This document shows positions 62,161 through 64,000 of a DNA stretch of 64,000 nucleotides, piece after piece. Source of the stretch: JACVRW01 sp963808545 (GTDB lineage: Bacteria; Actinomycetota; Thermoleophilia; Solirubrobacterales; Thermoleophilaceae); assembly GCA_963808545.1 (NCBI GenBank), contig CAWEGB010000015.1, positions 1 to 64,000 on the forward strand. Reading direction: 5' to 3'. The first letter of the stretch is position 1. Every line of letters begins with the position of its first letter. The notes below the pieces were generated by a model, which had not been told where the DNA came from, ran no database searches, and saw only the letters and a program-made list of their open reading frames with translations. The position numbers and the translations under genes were made by a program.

Positions 62161-63225
62161 ATGGCCGAGGGCGCATACGCACGCGCGGGAGTGGACCAGG
62201 CGCTGTCGGGCAGCGCGGTGGCCGCACTGGTCGGCGTGCTCGCCGGGATCGAGACCGGCCGGCCCTCGCGCGCCGCGCTGGGCTCGGGCCACTACGCCAA
62301 TGTCCTGCGCATCGACGACCGTCAGGGGCTGGCACTGTCCTGCGACAGCGTGGGCTCCAAGGTGATCGTCTGCGAGGAGCTCGGGCGCTACGACACGATC
62401 GGCATCGACCTGTTCGGCATGAACGCCAACGACGTGATCTGCGTGGGCGCCGACCCGATCGCCCTGCTCGACTACATCGCCGTCGAGGAGGCCAACCCCG
62501 AGGTGCTGGAGCAGATCGCCGTCGGGCTGCGCGAGGGAGCCGAGCGGGCCGGAGTGGAGATCCCCGGCGGGGAGCTCGCGGTCCTGCCGGACGTCGTGCG
62601 AGGCCACCCGTCGCCCCACGGCTTCGACCTGGTCGGCTTCTGCGTCGGCCTGGTGGACCTGGACGCGGTGATCACCGGCGACCGGATCGAGCCGGGCGAC
62701 GCGCTCATCGGCATCCCTTCGAGCGGCATCCACTCCAACGGGCTCAGCCTCGCGCGCCGAGTGCTGAGCGACCTGCACGAGCCGCTGGGCGACACCACGG
62801 CCGGCGATCTCCTGCTCGAGCCGACGGTCATCTACGTACGGGCGGTGCGCGAGCTGCTGGGCTCGGATCTCGATGTACGTGGGCTGGCCCACATCACCGG
62901 CGAGGGCTTCCTCAACCTCCTCCGGCTCGAGGCCGAGGTGGGCTGGCGCATCGAGTCGCCCCTGCCGGTGCCGGAGGTGTTCGAGCTGATCGCGCGGCGC
63001 GGCGCGGTGGAGGACGCGGAGCTCTACGAGGTGTTCAACATGGGCTGCGGCTTCTGCGTGGTCGTGCCCGAGAGCGAGGCCGCCGCCGCGGTGGAGCTGC
63101 TCGGCGAGCACCATCCCGGCAGTGCCGTGATCGGCAGCGCCACCGGCACGGCGGGCGTGGTCGAGCTCCTGCCCCAGGGCCTGGCCGGCCGGCGCTCCGG
63201 CGGCTTCGCGTCCGTGGCCCGCTGA
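62161..63225 (+). CDS. purM: Phosphoribosylformylglycinamidine cyclo-ligase (AIR synthase)
   Basis: 354 residues, complete PurM. YARAGVDQALSGSAVAALVG, GLALSCDSVGSKVIVCEELG, NANDVICVGADPIALLDYIA, GIPSSGIHSNGLSLARRVLS and LAHITGEGFLNLLRL are family blocks. It catalyses ATP-dependent ring closure of FGAM to AIR in purine synthesis, in the cytoplasm. No other pur genes are in the window. Start ATG 62161, 30 bp after uppP. Confidence 0.95.
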   Translation: MAEGAYARAGVDQALSGSAVAALVGVLAGIETGRPSRAALGSGHYANVLRIDDRQGLALSCDSVGSKVIVCEELGRYDTIGIDLFGMNANDVICVGADPIALLDYIAVEEANPEVLEQIAVGLREGAERAGVEIPGGELAVLPDVVRGHPSPHGFDLVGFCVGLVDLDAVITGDRIEPGDALIGIPSSGIHSNGLSLARRVLSDLHEPLGDTTAGDLLLEPTVIYVRAVRELLGSDLDVRGLAHITGEGFLNLLRLEAEVGWRIESPLPVPEVFELIARRGAVEDAELYEVFNMGCGFCVVVPESEAAAAVELLGEHHPGSAVIGSATGTAGVVELLPQGLAGRRSGGFASVAR

Positions 63226-63229
63226 GCGG

Positions 63230-64000
63230 CTAGATCGCCTCCCACAGCTCACCCGTGAGCACCCGCAGCGGCTTGAGGCGCCATTCGGTGGCCAGGCGCC
63301 ACAGCTCGGCCTGGGCGCGCGGGCCGGGAAGGTCGCAGACCGCCTCCACCTCCACGGCGGCCATCGTCGGAAAGCGGGTGAGCGCCGCGGAGATGCCCGG
63401 CCGCTCCTGCGCCGAGGGGGTCGCGCCGGCGGCCACCGCCGCAGCCCGCCACTCCTCGTACGGCCGCTCGGCGGGGAGCCAGGCGTCGTCGCCGAAGCGC
63501 AGCGCCGGCAGGGGCGGGCGCCCGCTGTCCGGGCCCAACTCGGTCCTGGTCTCCTCGAGATCGGCCCCGAAGGCTTCGACGATCGCCGCCGACTCGAGGT
63601 CGATCCGGAAGCGCTCGGCGTCGAGGCCCGCCCGGCGCGCCTCCTCCACGAGCGCCTCCGTGCGGTCGAGCCGGCGGCGGTGACACATGATCCCCTCGCG
63701 CAGCACCCGCAGGAAGCGCTCCTCGGCCTCCCGGCCCTGGTCAGCCGCGGCCTTGACCGCCATGCACGCCGGGAAGGTCGAGCGCAGCGGTCCCGCACCG
63801 CTCCAGAGGCGCGGATCGAGTGGCATCCGCGAGCGGGCCGACGCCTCCAGCCACTCGATAATGAGAAATGAAAGGTCACCCTCGTACTCTCGGGCGAGGC
63901 CACCCATCACGTAGGTGATGTCGAGGTCCCCGCCGAACTCCGTGAGAAGTTGGCGTAGGGCGGGCTCACTCGCCCACGATGCTGAGCAGGCAGGATCCGT
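63230..64000 (-). CDS. DsbA-family thioredoxin-fold protein, cut by window end
   Basis: The frame is open from the right edge, so the N-terminus is missing. It reads TDPACSASWASEPALRQLL, DITYVMGGLA, and later DRTEALVEEARRAGLDAERF and FGADLEETRTELG, ending with LATEWRLKPLRVLTGELWEAI. This is a FrnE/DsbA-like thioredoxin with a Cys-x-x-Ser active site (CSAS), which would not make a disulfide like CxxC, so a reductase or isomerase-type role is possible. GTG 63910 is an internal codon, not the start. Convergent with purM after 4 bp. Confidence 0.75.
   Translation of the reverse strand, partial: TDPACSASWASEPALRQLLTEFGGDLDITYVMGGLAREYEGDLSFLIIEWLEASARSRMPLDPRLWSGAGPLRSTFPACMAVKAAADQGREAEERFLRVLREGIMCHRRRLDRTEALVEEARRAGLDAERFRIDLESAAIVEAFGADLEETRTELGPDSGRPPLPALRFGDDAWLPAERPYEEWRAAAVAAGATPSAQERPGISAALTRFPTMAAVEVEAVCDLPGPRAQAELWRLATEWRLKPLRVLTGELWEAI

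Noticed and set aside
61231..63903. An 890-residue minus-strand frame over uppP and purM
   Set aside because: Antisense to two clear genes, with no recognisable domain. Shadow frame.
1..64000. CRISPR arrays, rRNA genes, insertion sequences or complete tRNA genes
   Set aside because: No regular short repeats, transposase or integrase frames, rRNA motifs, or full cloverleaf sequences were seen.

Overview
The window is about 70% GC, with GTG/TTG starts, 1-8 bp start/stop overlaps and mostly intact genes right of about 14 kb. Several small lineage-type proteins, a LytR_C membrane protein and a zinc-ribbon/cyclase/AAA/TPR regulator suggest an actinomycete, most likely class Thermoleophilia (Solirubrobacterales-like). 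That placement is inferred from family recognition and gene style; there is no rRNA gene or ribosomal protein here to prove it.

Left part (1-11.4 kb). This is a cation, pH and transport block: a KdpD/KdpE-like sensor pair without kdpFABC, an amino-acid permease, a NarL-type two-component pair, an ArsB/NhaD-type carrier with a CBS-domain protein, and an NhaA antiporter. Almost every gene is broken by several one-base frameshifts although the protein motifs are well preserved, so poor sequence quality is the simplest explanation and gene decay the alternative. A candidate SRP RNA lies at about 4.75-4.85 kb. The block ends at an orphan 3' half of a tRNA-Ala(CGC) gene (11335-11387), the usual scar of an integrated element.

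11.4-38 kb. Short transcription units of housekeeping and accessory type: a lipoprotein, small zinc-ribbon proteins, a flippase-like membrane protein, an FAD oxidase, a LuxR regulator divergent from an SDR, a secreted TIM-barrel protein with acetolactate decarboxylase, a ScyD-like propeller, a subtilase, LysR plus SDR, a cupin whose start lies inside an 82-bp inverted-repeat element, LLM oxidoreductase, NUDIX, hydrolases, a tandem pair of S51 peptidases, a MocR regulator, MarR plus esterase, and a molybdenum-cofactor maturation operon (split xdhC plus mocA).

38-64 kb. Mainly cell-envelope and polysaccharide functions: a PGRP-type amidase, a sugar-phosphate transferase, two GT4 and one GT2 glycosyltransferases, an O-antigen-ligase-like protein, a GT-C transferase, a secreted TIM-barrel protein with a lectin-like tail, PQQ-type propeller and FlgD-Ig surface proteins, a formyltransferase, a WbpM/PglF-like epimerase with a DUF354 protein, and a DedA-UppP pair that fits undecaprenyl-phosphate recycling. 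The large cyclase/AAA/TPR regulator, the LytR_C protein, purM and a partial DsbA-family gene close the window. Together these genes could make, decorate and recycle the carrier lipid for a surface glycan.
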